Assembly: GCA_951213105.1 (NCBI GenBank) | Contig: OX578135.1 | Coordinates: forward strand, 160,757,250 to 160,821,249 | Direction of reading: 5' to 3' | Length of the DNA stretch: 64,000 bases | Source of the DNA: Amaurobius ferox | Taxonomy: Eukaryota; Arthropoda; Arachnida; Araneae; Amaurobiidae | Shown here: piece after piece, positions 1 to 9,062 of the stretch | How the letters are laid out: the number at the start of each line of letters is the position of its first letter | Position numbering within the stretch: the stretch's first letter is position 1 | The notes under the pieces: generated by a model | Told to the model about the DNA's origin: nothing | The model's database searches: none | Seen by the model: the letters and a program-made list of their open reading frames with translations, nothing else | Position numbers and translations under genes: made by a program

Positions 1-503
1 TCCCAAGTCTTTAAGTAAATTATTTTAGTATTTCTTATTTTATTTCTCGAAAAATTTAATGAATTTAGAGTTCTATGACTATTGGTTTTTCCCCTGCACC
101 CTTCAATTATATACCATGTTAAGTACTGAAGTTATTTTATGCACAATTACACACTAGAAAATGAATTCATTTGTTCCTGTTAGACAGAGAATTGTTGAAC
201 TCCACAGTATATTTGCTAATTTACTACAAATAAAGGTCTTCTCTAAATGTTTTACTAAACAATTTTATTTTAAAACAAAGATTTCACATCAGACACATTT
301 AATGAAGCAGTCATCAAAATCATTTTATGCTACAGAAAATTTAGATACTTTGATAAATATTATTTTGGTGTTAATAACATTGAAGATTAAACACAATTTT
401 GATAAGAGAAAATCAAATAGCTCCTTATAAACACTACTTTTTACACAACTGTTCATTATGCACCGATATTCAGAAGGGAAATGGTTATCAAAATAAAACT
501 AAC
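1..503. other. Intron sequence downstream of MTMR14-like exon E
   Basis: This is AT-rich non-coding sequence. On the minus strand it begins with the splice donor of exon E (GTTAGT at 498-503), so it should be the start of the next intron. The 89-codon plus-strand ORF at 161-430 resembles no family I know and has composition typical of AT-rich noise. I see no further exon of the host gene here. The exons coding for the catalytic domain should lie left of position 1. Confidence 0.5.
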
Positions 504-549
504 CTGGTATAAGAACTATTTTTATCAACAAAATCAGAACTTGATGAGC
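504..549 (-). CDS. Mtmr14: MTMR14/EDTP-like phosphatase, exon E (46 nt)
   Basis: This is the last exon of the host gene visible in the window. On the minus strand an acceptor (AATTATTTCAG) precedes the exon and a donor (GTTAGT) follows it. It enters in phase 1: the A left over from exon D plus GC gives Ser. It then reads SSSDFVDKNSSYT and leaves two bases, AG. In vertebrate MTMR14 the corresponding stretch, just after the CRSATL block, is a poorly conserved acidic/serine-rich linker. Similarity alone would therefore not identify this exon. The call rests on the correct strand, a clean pair of splice sites, an open frame and a phase that fits exon D. Chance occurrence of such a short exon cannot be excluded. 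Confidence 0.6.
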
Positions 550-952
550 CTGAAATAATTAAATTGTAAGTTATATGCATATCTTATTCACACTAAATGG
601 CACATAAAGAAACAGAAAAAAATAATTTTGGGTTTGGTTCATTATATAAAAAGAAAATTCCGATTTAAATAATTGTTTACATGACATCACTATAATGAGT
701 TTATTATTAAAACAGGTAGTATTTTGTAGATGACCTTCTAACATATTCATAGCAGGAACCAGAATTTCTCATATGAGGTAGGACCCAAAAACTTGGGACT
801 GCACCCCCCTGTGCATGTAGTTAAAGTTATGTCATCTGAAATATATCCCTCCCCTCTGCAGTCAGAATGGTTTGGCCCATGGAATATGAGTGAATTGCAT
901 GTGCAGACAGTTGTGCTGTGGTTAATCATTTTTATTTTGTGATTTAAGAAAC

Positions 953-2262
953 ATGAATTTTCAAGTGCAACGTTAAACATTAAATTTTGTCAGAGTTTGG
1001 TTAAAAGAGCTACAGAGACTAGAAATGCCTATGACGGTATGTTTTACAATTGTGAGATCGAAGGTGTATGAGTGGTATCGACATTTTAAAGAATGCCAAA
1101 ATCCATCACAGATAATGAGCACTCTGGTTAACCTGTAACTGCACGAACTAAGGAGAATATTATTTGGTAAACCAGCGTTCGCCAAGATTGTTGCAAAACA
1201 CTTGAGGACATCACTAATGCTACCCTCTTATCGGACACCAGCTGCCAGTGGATTTTGATGGAGGATTTTCACATGGGGCGCGGTAGCCCATTGGTTAGCG
1301 CGCTGGAGTTGCATTCGGTAGGCCCGGGTTCGATTCCAGCCACTGCCAAAACTGCCACCATGTTCATGCGGAGTACGATCACGTTAAACATGTGGGTCCG
1401 AAAGTCCTTCCGAGAGGTTGGTGGTAGGGGAAGGAAGATACAGTCCCAGTGGATGCCTCCCCCACTGGGTTCCGGTCTAAATTGGGTGGCACTTCCCGAC
1501 CGTCCAAACAGTTACCGTACACCTTTCTGGTAGGTCGGACGGTCTGGGTTTCAACATCAACAACATGCACCACTTGTATCAGCCAGTATCATTGTCCTTT
1601 GTCTTTTGACTTCTTAACACAAGGAGGAATGGATGCGGATATTGGGCAAAGTTAATCGACATCGATCCAACTTTATGCACAAGATCCATCACAGATGATG
1701 AAACTTTATGCAACTTACTTGATATTTAGCTAAAGTGTGCTTCTTTATCATGAAAATCACCATCATCAAATGAAAAAATAATGCTGGCAGGATCGCAGGA
1801 AAAGGAAAATTATGCTGGAGGTGTTTTTGATTCTCACAGCATTGCACATTTAAAATTTATATCTGAGGGCAAAACTGTGAAGAAGGAACGTTACTTGGAC
1901 ATTTTGTGTCATTTGCAGGCATCCACTATAAACGACCTAAGATGTGGAGAAGTGAACAATGTACCTTCTCTATAACAACACATCTCCACATCAGTCCCAA
2001 TGGTCACATAATTCCTTGCCAGAAATAGTACTAATATATATCCGCATCCCACCTATTAACCCCACACTTAGCCCCCCTGCAAAGTTTACCTCTTTAAACT
2101 GATAAAACAAAGGATGTAGTTTTGTGTCAACAAATGGGGTAAAAGCATCACAAGATGCATTATGGTGGTTGCAAAAGATAGCTTACAGAAATGCTTCTAG
2201 AAACTGTACAAGTACTGGCAAAAGTGTATTGTCGCCTAAGGGGACTATTTTGAAGGTATAGT
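953..2262 (+). pseudogene. Dead mariner (SETMAR-type) transposase, split by a SINE
   Basis: From ATG at 953 the translation runs MNFQVQR, a stop, then NFVRVWLKELQRLEMPMT and SKVYEWYRHFKE, which match the N-terminal helix-turn-helix region of mariner transposases of the SETMAR/GMR type. After the SINE at 1276-1562 the similarity resumes. A D-E pair from the CDETW block is recognisable near 1697 (DDETL). GVFDSHSIAHLKFISEGKTV follows near 1815, then KKERYLDILCHLQ, and a GDYFEG C-terminus ends near 2262. Several stops and frameshifts (for example the TAA in codon 8) show that it is inactive. With the SINE removed, the length (about 1.0 kb) fits a mariner transposase. I did not locate terminal inverted repeats. 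The family call is firm, but the subfamily is from memory. Confidence 0.75.
1276..1562 (+). mobile_element. tRNA-derived SINE
   Basis: The head has an RNA polymerase III A-box-like stretch (TAGCCCATTGG) and a perfect-looking B box (GGTTCGATTCC, 1327-1337). A unique body follows, ending GGTCTGGGTTTCAACATCAAC, which is an AAC-rich tail. The body closely matches the minus-strand SINE at 47882-48266 over the block starting at the tRNA part (GTTCATGCGNAGTACGATCA) through to the tail. A possible 5-bp target duplication ACATG lies at 1271-1275 and 1563-1567. Removing the insert restores a continuous mariner frame (DFHMHHLYQP). Unlike the other copy it has no 5S-like part. Confidence 0.85.
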
Positions 2263-2415
2263 TGTATATTGGTATTTTAAACTATTCTAGGTAAGGAACT
2301 AGACGTCAAGTGCATGAACTTCAGGATCTTACCTTAAATATACTATGACAATACAAAAGCATTATGCCACTATAGTATTAAAAACCTCCCTAAACATTCT
2401 ACATCACTATCAATA

Positions 2416-2817
2416 TTAAAGTGAACCAAGTACAACCAGTATTAAAGTTACTGCATAATCAAATGCAATAACACAAAAGCATATCAGTAAATGTTTAATA
2501 TAGAAAATAAAAATATAAATATAAAATAAAAGATAAATTACTTTATTTTGAACCCATGTGCAAACTTTCTGTAGTTTCTCCAGTGCTTCCATAATTTTTA
2601 TATTATAACTAATATATATAAGGAAAAAGTCAGAACAGTCACCAGCCATGTCAAAATGAAATATGTCCTGAACTGTGTAATTATTCTTGATGAAATTCAT
2701 TTCAGGCAATGATGATGTGAATATTCTGTTACAAGTCTTAGAGCAAAGTGTGGAATAATATGAATTAAAACTCTGTCTTTGTCTGCAATGAACATTTATA
2801 ATTCGGGAACAGCTCAA
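2416..2817 (-). other. Unexplained 133-codon minus-strand ORF
   Basis: This open frame lies between the mariner and the Tigger element. Its middle part (TVQDIFHFDMAGDCSDFF and KIMEALEKLQKVCTWVQNK) looks less like random AT-rich translation than its neighbours do. A plausible acceptor (TTCATTGCAG near 2790) and donor (GTAATTT near 2540) bracket the non-hydrophobic part. Exons D and E already join in phase without it, so it is not needed by the host gene. I do not recognise the protein. It may be a remnant of another mobile element or chance. Confidence 0.25.
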
Positions 2818-3471
2818 ACCATTTTAATATTTTTTCCTTAATTATGTTAAACTTAATTGGGAGCAAGTTTATGGTAAAAAATATTTCAGATTTTATATAC
2901 AATGTCTACAACAATGAAAGAAGATATTTGTTGGTTGTCAACCCCTGCTCTACAACACAAATTTACTATTTTTAATGTCTGTGCAATACAGTACGTCTCA
3001 AATTTGGAATTTTCTGGACCTCGGTGATTCCAAATTTTGGACTTTTCTGGATTTTAGGTCATTTTTGAAAAAATAAAAAAATTACAGATTTTCACCCTTC
3101 CCCTCTTTCCACATCATAATTGGGCATCTTTTAAATTGCACTACAAAAGGAAATTTGAACACTTAAGTAAAAATGAAGCAAATAAAAAAATAAAAAAAAA
3201 ATTCCTAATTTATGATACGTCTTTGATGCAATCTAAGTTCATTTAGAAAACATTTCTGTAATGGTGTGCTGTCTGATCATTTTGATTTTTTCCGAGGTGA
3301 CTCTCTTTAATTTTAATAACAGACAAAATCTTGTTCTGTCACAAATCTCCTTTGTTCCAGTCCTTTAATAACATTATTCAGTAACCCTTCTAAATTTTCC
3401 AAGGAAACCTTCTCTTCGTTAATATCGACAATGCTATAATAATCATTATCTTTGTTACTATCTTCCTCTTG

Positions 3472-4920
3472 CTACAAAACCATTTCTTGAATTTTGCAGT
3501 CACTAAATTTATTTATGATGGGTGCATCATTATCAACATTTAAATACTCTTCAATGTCCTCTTCCTCTAGACGTAGTGAATTTAAACGCAAAGTTCTGGC
3601 ATATTCCAACAGCTCCGAAATCAAGCTCTGTATTGTCATCAGTAAATAATGCTTACAGCCACAGATTATTCCATGCATTTTTAAAATACTATAGTTCACA
3701 TTTTCCAATGAACATGCTACACTCCACAAAGCATCTTTAATGTTACACTATTTAACACAATTATGTATATTTTAACCCTCCCTGACAGAGTTCAACAGAT
3801 GTTTTAAAATATCGACTTTATAAAGGTATTTTAATGCTCTTAAAACACATTGGTCCATGGGTTGGAAAATAGAAGTAGTGTTAAGGAGCAAAAATAAGAT
3901 TCAAACACATTTTTTCTTTAATTGGTCAGCAGGTGGATGTGCAGAACAATTATCAAGAATAAGTAATAGTTTTACATCCTCGGGAAGTCCCACAGCTTTG
4001 CAATGTGCCCGGATTTGTAAAACAAAGTGATTTTCGAACCAATCTTTGATTATTTCCTGTGTTATAAATGTTCTTTTATTTGCTTCATAAAGCACAGGGA
4101 ATGTCTTTACGCACTCAAGTGCTCATGAATTCTTACTTTTTCCAATTACAAGGAGCTTTAATTTATGTGTGTACCAGTAGCATTTGCACAGGCCAAAACG
4201 ATCAATCTTTCTTTGGCATCTTCATCTGCTGTCGCAAGTTTCTTTCTGAGCATATACCGCCAGAATAGAGATGTTTCATCTGCATTATAAATCTGTTCTG
4301 CAGTGAGATTGTTTTCTGACACTAAAAGACCAAATTGTTTCACAAACTGTTCGTCAGCTTTATGATCAGCTGATGCACATTCGTCGCACATTTGTAGCTG
4401 CTGAATTCCATGTCGTCTTTTGAACTTGTGAGCCATTCAGTTGAATATTCACAAGCAGTTACTATGGTCATATTTTTATGAAAAATTCTGGTATGTTCCA
4501 TTAACATATGCCCTGTTAATGGCACATTTTCATGCCTCTGTTATCTAAACCATTCAATCATAACCTTGTCATAGTGTTCATTTTTTACAGTATGCATTAT
4601 TTTCCTGTTTTTCATAGCTAGGGGTGTTGAAGTCCCAGACCACGCGACTGATCCGAGGGTTTTCAGTAGCTATTTGAGTGGCCAGCATAGCTAGGGGTGT
4701 ATCAATTTCTGCAAAAAAAACTCCAAAAGTTCTTTTTTTTTTTGTTTCTGCAAGTCATAAATGATAGACTTTCCACTCCATACTCTTCACTCAACAAAAG
4801 AACTGAAATTCCTCTTTCCAATTTTCTCAGAAGTTCTACCTTCTGCTTAACTGAAAGAAAATTATGCTTTCTTTTCGAACTTTTAAGAGCAGTTTCAATG
4901 GCTCTCTTCAACAATAACAT
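3472..4920 (-). pseudogene. Tigger/Jerky-type transposase remnant
   Basis: Reading on the minus strand: LSVKQKVELLRKLERGISV at the N-terminus matches the CENP-B type DNA-binding helix-turn-helix. YNADETSLFWRYML carries the first catalytic Asp, LLLILDNCSAHPP the second, and a broken QPMDQCVLRALK (near 3855) the third. The C-terminus ends DNDAPIINKFSDCKIQEMVL. All three DDD-region aspartates are still visible. Frameshifts, stops and a 58-bp SINE insertion at 4628 make the gene dead. Such proteins bind the element's ends and cut and paste it at TA sites. Confidence 0.8.
4613..4700 (-). mobile_element. Truncated SINE tail with 15-bp target duplication
   Basis: A 58-bp insert (4628-4685) sits between two exact copies of CATAGCTAGGGGTGT (4613-4627 and 4686-4700). 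The insert starts GAAGTCCCAGACC and ends GTGGCCAG, matching the layout of the SINE tail fragment at 48282-48342 (GAAGACCCAGACC ... GGCCGG). This indicates a minus-strand, strongly 5'-truncated SINE made by LINE-type reverse transcription. It interrupts the Tigger transposase frame. Confidence 0.7.
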
Positions 4921-5449
4921 GACTTATATTTTTTAAAGAATAAAATCATATGCAAAAATAAAGGTTTGAAAGCATGTACTACTGTTTGAAAATTAGATAG
5001 ATGGTAGAACGAACACTTCCCTGCATTACCCTTTTTTTTCTTTTAGGACACTCCCCTTATTTGACCAATTATTTTAAACAGGCTAAACTTGATTTGCCAG
5101 CAAGAAACCGAGTTCAATCTTGCCTAAACTTGTAAATGTCCAGAGCACTGCATTTCTTTCACCATTCCCCTTTCCTTCCCAAAGTTAACAACACAGTAAC
5201 TAGTGAGAACCCCATTGCTTTTAAAAAAAATCTGATGTAGGCAGCACATGACTTTCCTTATATAATGCAATGAATTTACTCCTTTTGTAGTCAGAAAATA
5301 ATGTATAAGATCCATGGTACTGTGTTATTAATGTTGAATTGTACTTTTGGCGATATTTAGGATGATAACATGTAAAATTATTTCAAAGTGCCCATTTCGT
5401 GAAACACTAAATAAACAATTATCAATAATTGATAGCATCCTCAATAAGC

Positions 5450-6190
5450 AATATAGACCATATAGTAAAATATTTTAATAATTAATTCATCAATTAACCA
5501 TCATTTTTGCAATTTTGACAATATTTTCATCAATCTGGGGCAAAATATTGCCAAGTTGGCGATATTTTGCTAGATTATTTGCCAAGTTCATGAAATGCAT
5601 CACCAAGTGTTACTGACAAATGGAGAGAAGAGCATTTCTTATATACTAGAAGGTATACCCATCATATAACAGAAATCAGAATTTGTGAAACATTACTTCC
5701 CATTTGACGACATTTTTGTCACTTTTGCAACATTTAAAATAGTCCCAAATTGGCGATGTCCTGCTAAAATTCTCGCCAAGCGTTGTAGATGGACAGAGAA
5801 ATGGGTTATTCTTATAGTCTTCTCTTGTGTTATTTCCCAGATATTGAATTTAATAAATTAGTCTTTGAATTGGCTTCAGTTTCATCAATTTGGCAACATT
5901 TAAAAAGTCAGCTAGTTGGAGATATTCCGACAAATTAGTCACAAAATTTTGCCAAATGTTATGGACGGAAAAATAGGTTATTCTTATAGTACATTCTTAT
6001 TTTTTTTCTAAGATATTGAATTTTTGTCAATTAGGCCTCATTTCAGTGATTTAGTGTCATTTTTATCAATTTGGCAGCATTTTAGTTAATTTGGCAACAT
6101 TTAAAAAAGTAGCCAAGTTGGCGACATTTCGCCAAAATCTAACCAAGCATTATGGCCAGAGAAATAAGGTATTATAGAAGATAAATGACT
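5450..6190. repeat. Imperfect tandem array, about 175-190 bp period
   Basis: About four diverged units share the order: CAATTTGGCAACATTTAAAA, then CCAAGTTGGCGA, then GCCAAGNNTTATGGACAGAG, then GGTTATTCTTATAG. The marker GGACAGAGAAAT-like block recurs near 5789, 5963 and 6152. Related sequence occurs at about 48790-48900 (inverted) and in a short piece at 31430-31510. No coding capacity is visible. Confidence 0.6.
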
Positions 6191-6389
6191 ATTGACGTCC
6201 AAATACAAAAGTATTACTAAAAGTATCATTTCTCATGAATGGAATGATAACAAGAATGATGTTACGAAACTTATCACATATTATATATGAAATGTGAACA
6301 TATTTCACAATAGTCAATACTCTTTTACTTTATGTGATTTTTTGATAAATTTATTTGAAAAATGTGCAATATCTAGAGAACAGTTCATG

Positions 6390-6798
6390 CTAATGTTCTA
6401 AAATTTGTGTTCTAAAATTTTTCTAATGAAAAATCACATAAGAAATGAGTATTTGTGTAACTTTATTAAAGGTTTTGATTTTTTGATGATTTTTTCAAAA
6501 TTTCACTCGAAAATTTAGAGGGGTTCTGAACATTCAATCACGTTTCTAAACAATAGGCTTTCAGCATTCATGGATTGTAATTTTTATACCAAATTTCATT
6601 CAAATCACTCCATTCGCTCATCAAATATCGTCGCTACAAACTCACTGAAACACACACACACATCCCCTCAAAATCGTTTGATTAGTGTTCAGGGATGCTT
6701 GAAACGTGCTCTCCCATTGAAACCTCGAATTCGATTTTTGACCCAATCACAATACTTTCCTTATACATTATACTATATATAAGGAAAGTAATAGATTA
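6390..6798 (+). repeat. Dispersed repeat R2, copy 1
   Basis: This stretch matches, in inverted orientation, the last 400 bases of the window (63603-64000). Shared blocks include TCTAGAGAACAGTTCATGC, CGAAAATTTAGAGGGGTTC-like, GTTCAGGGATGCTTGAAACG and TTTTTGACCCAATCACAATA. The end carries a short palindrome (ACTTTCCTTATACATTATAC ... TATATAAGGAAAGT). A related, more diverged core occurs near exon A (about 53160-53230). Non-coding. Confidence 0.75.
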
Positions 6799-8015
6799 GT
6801 AGGTGGCTGCCTGAGCCTCCTTCCCTTCGTAGGAGTAGTTTTTCATTTTCAAAGAGGGGAGATTTTGTTCTCTTTTACGGTGTTAAAAGAGTCCGGCTAT
6901 ACTTCACAGTTAATGGGCAAATAGTTGGACAATGAAATGCAAGTTCATTAATTATTAAAAAGTACATAAAAATTAAATAAATAAATTTTTAAAAAAAAGG
7001 CATTTTTGCTAGTATCCGAACTCTGGATAATTTTGTATTTCAGACGTCCAGATTTGAGATGTTATACTGTATATGCATCCACTCTCCACTAACTGATACC
7101 TGCGCCTTGACGTGGTAGTGGAGCTTGTGTGTTCCGATGATCCTAAGAGCTATGCCGGCGGTAGCTTTTGCTACTGGTAGGGTTTCCCTTGCCGGACAGG
7201 TCGAAGGAGAGGTTCCTGACAAAATGAGGCATCCTGGTCCTCCAGGTTGGGGGTTGGAAGTGAGGCACTCAGCTCCACTCTGTAAAATCCTCAGAAATCC
7301 ATTTCTTTTGTGGATACGGGTGCTGCAATTCCGAGGTACCAGAACAATCTTTTTCTTCTAGCTGCAGATTGCATCAATGCTAAGCCCCTAGTAAACATCA
7401 CTTCTGCTCTATGGGCCTTAGTACCACCCTTCAGCCTCTGCCATAAGGTATACCGTTTTGGGCTCGGGACCATGTGGTTGTGTTGCGAAAAGGGCAAAGT
7501 GGCGTGCATCTGCAGTATTGCTTTTAAGAAATGTTTGTAGTAAACAGTTTCAGAGGTTGAGTCCTTTAGTTGCGTTGGTTGGATGGTGGGGAGCATTTCA
7601 TATCGAGAAATCCCCCTTGGATCTTTGTTGATCCTTGGGCCCTGTGCACCTGGTGCACGTTATGGCCCGCTCCTCATCACATCTAGCTTTGCGAATGACT
7701 CCGGCAGTTACACTTTTCACGTTAGAAAAGTGTCGGGAGACTGAGCCTAGCGGGGGCTCTGATCTAACTGGAAGTAATCCATGGTTTTTTTCTTTATTAG
7801 TGGTTACAGCATGAAGAAATCAGATGCTCCATTCCCTGGTTCTTCGTGCTGCCGTAGGGAAAGTGTTGAAGGACTGGGTACACCCTCAGGTGAACCCCAG
7901 TCAGCCATTGAGACAACCCCTCTGGGGTTGAATCTTGGCAAAAAGGGGGAAACCTGCAGTCTAGCTGTGGAAGGAAGTGGAGTCGCAAGACTGACACGCT
8001 GAAACCACGGCTGTG

Positions 8016-9032
8016 ATGCAGGATATACTCACAAAAGCACAGAGGCGCAGGAAGAGGTGCATTCCTAGGCAGCCAGACCAGAAGCTTGCAAAAGCTGGTG
8101 CTGTCAAAGAAAAGCTCGGAGGCACCAAATGACTTAGGGTCATTTGGTGCCCAAGGTCGGAAGGAGCCACACCTTCTCCAAGAGATCTGGTTAACAAGAA
8201 ACGATCAAGGACTGACATCCAACCTGGATCATATGCTCAGACAGTCCAGGTTATTAAGATGGCAATCATCCAGGATTCCTTCCCTTCAAGTAAGCTGAGC
8301 AAGGATGAGGTGACATCATCCAGGTGGAGATTCTTGATAAAATTGATGAGATACCCACTGGTGAGCAACTTCCAAAGATTCATGGCTCTGGCCTATACTC
8401 TGGAACCTTGGTTCTTCAGTGCAATGATGCAAATACTGTGGAATGGGTTAAGAAAACCTTCCACAATAACAGACAGGTTCAGGGTGAGGTACTCAAAGTC
8501 TTGAGTACCAATGATCTACCCAAACCCATCAAGGTGGCCTTTAAGACCAGAGATGTATACACTAAGGAGCCGAGCGTTTTGCTGAAACGGCTGAACTGTT
8601 TCAACCCGGAATTAGTCTGAGGAGTGGCGTGTTCTGCAAAATTTTATGGAACCCCTCTCCGTTAGATGGATCTTTGAGGTGGACTCGGAGGCTGCGGATG
8701 CGATTCGCAAAGCTGACTTTGGTGCTTATACAGGTTTGGACCGCAGAGTCTTCAAGATTCTTCGGGACCCAAACGAAAGACCCAAAGGGAAGTTGGAGAT
8801 GGAGGTACAGCCAGAAGATCAGGCAACCTCCTCTCAGGTAAGTATCACTAGTCTTGATACTATGATACCTAAACTTGACGATCTGGAAATTGCTTCTGGT
8901 TTTGATAACACGCTACATACTAACCCTCTGATTTCTGACGATGAACTGGAAAAACGCATGCAGGATTTTGATAATGACATTGTGCCTGACACTGATCATT
9001 GTCATGCAACTAGGAGGGCCACTCTCTCCTAG
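8016..9032 (+). pseudogene. Non-LTR ORF1 protein with DUF4780-like domain, frameshifted
   Basis: The start at 8016 gives MQDILTKAQRRRKRCIPRQP and a basic region, with a stop after GGTK inside a 13-bp inverted repeat (8121-8151). Other frames continue with SRTDIQPGSYAQTVQVIKMA, then VEILDKIDEIPTG, LVLQCNDANTVEWVKKTF, VLSTNDLPKPIKVAF and WRVLQNFMEPLSVRWIFEVD. This layout is the DUF4780-type domain common in arthropod non-LTR ORF1 proteins. No zinc knuckle is obvious. ORF1 proteins bind the element RNA as a chaperone/coat. At least two frameshifts and the early stop disable it. It ends TRRATLS at 9032, 30 bases before ORF2. A diverged second copy of the same domain is at 53640-54115. Confidence 0.8.
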
Positions 9033-9062
9033 GTTTTCTCTGCCCTCTTTTTGACTTTTGTC

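Larger units (their letters stand above)
2989..7069 (-). mobile_element. pogo/Tigger-type DNA transposon, 4.1 kb, degenerate
   Basis: The ends are inverted repeats: CAGTACGTCTCAAATTTGGA at the left and, read inwards from the right, CAGTATAACATCTCAAATCTGG. Both are flanked by TA (2987-2988 and 7070-7071), as expected for the Tc1/mariner/pogo superfamily. The interior carries a CENP-B/Tigger-type transposase on the minus strand (3472-4920), a SINE tail insertion, a tandem array (about 5.45-6.19 kb) and a repeat R2 copy (about 6.39-6.80 kb). The extra material at its right-hand half probably arrived later. Confidence 0.75.

Noticed and set aside
2540..2790. An extra MTMR14 exon between exons D and E
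   Set aside because: Exons D and E already join in phase, and the segment has no resemblance to the MTMR14 sequence expected there.
7125..7540. Short ORFs in the GC-rich leader of the non-LTR element
   Set aside because: They occur on both strands over the same leader and match no ORF1 domain. The leader is best seen as 5' untranslated sequence.
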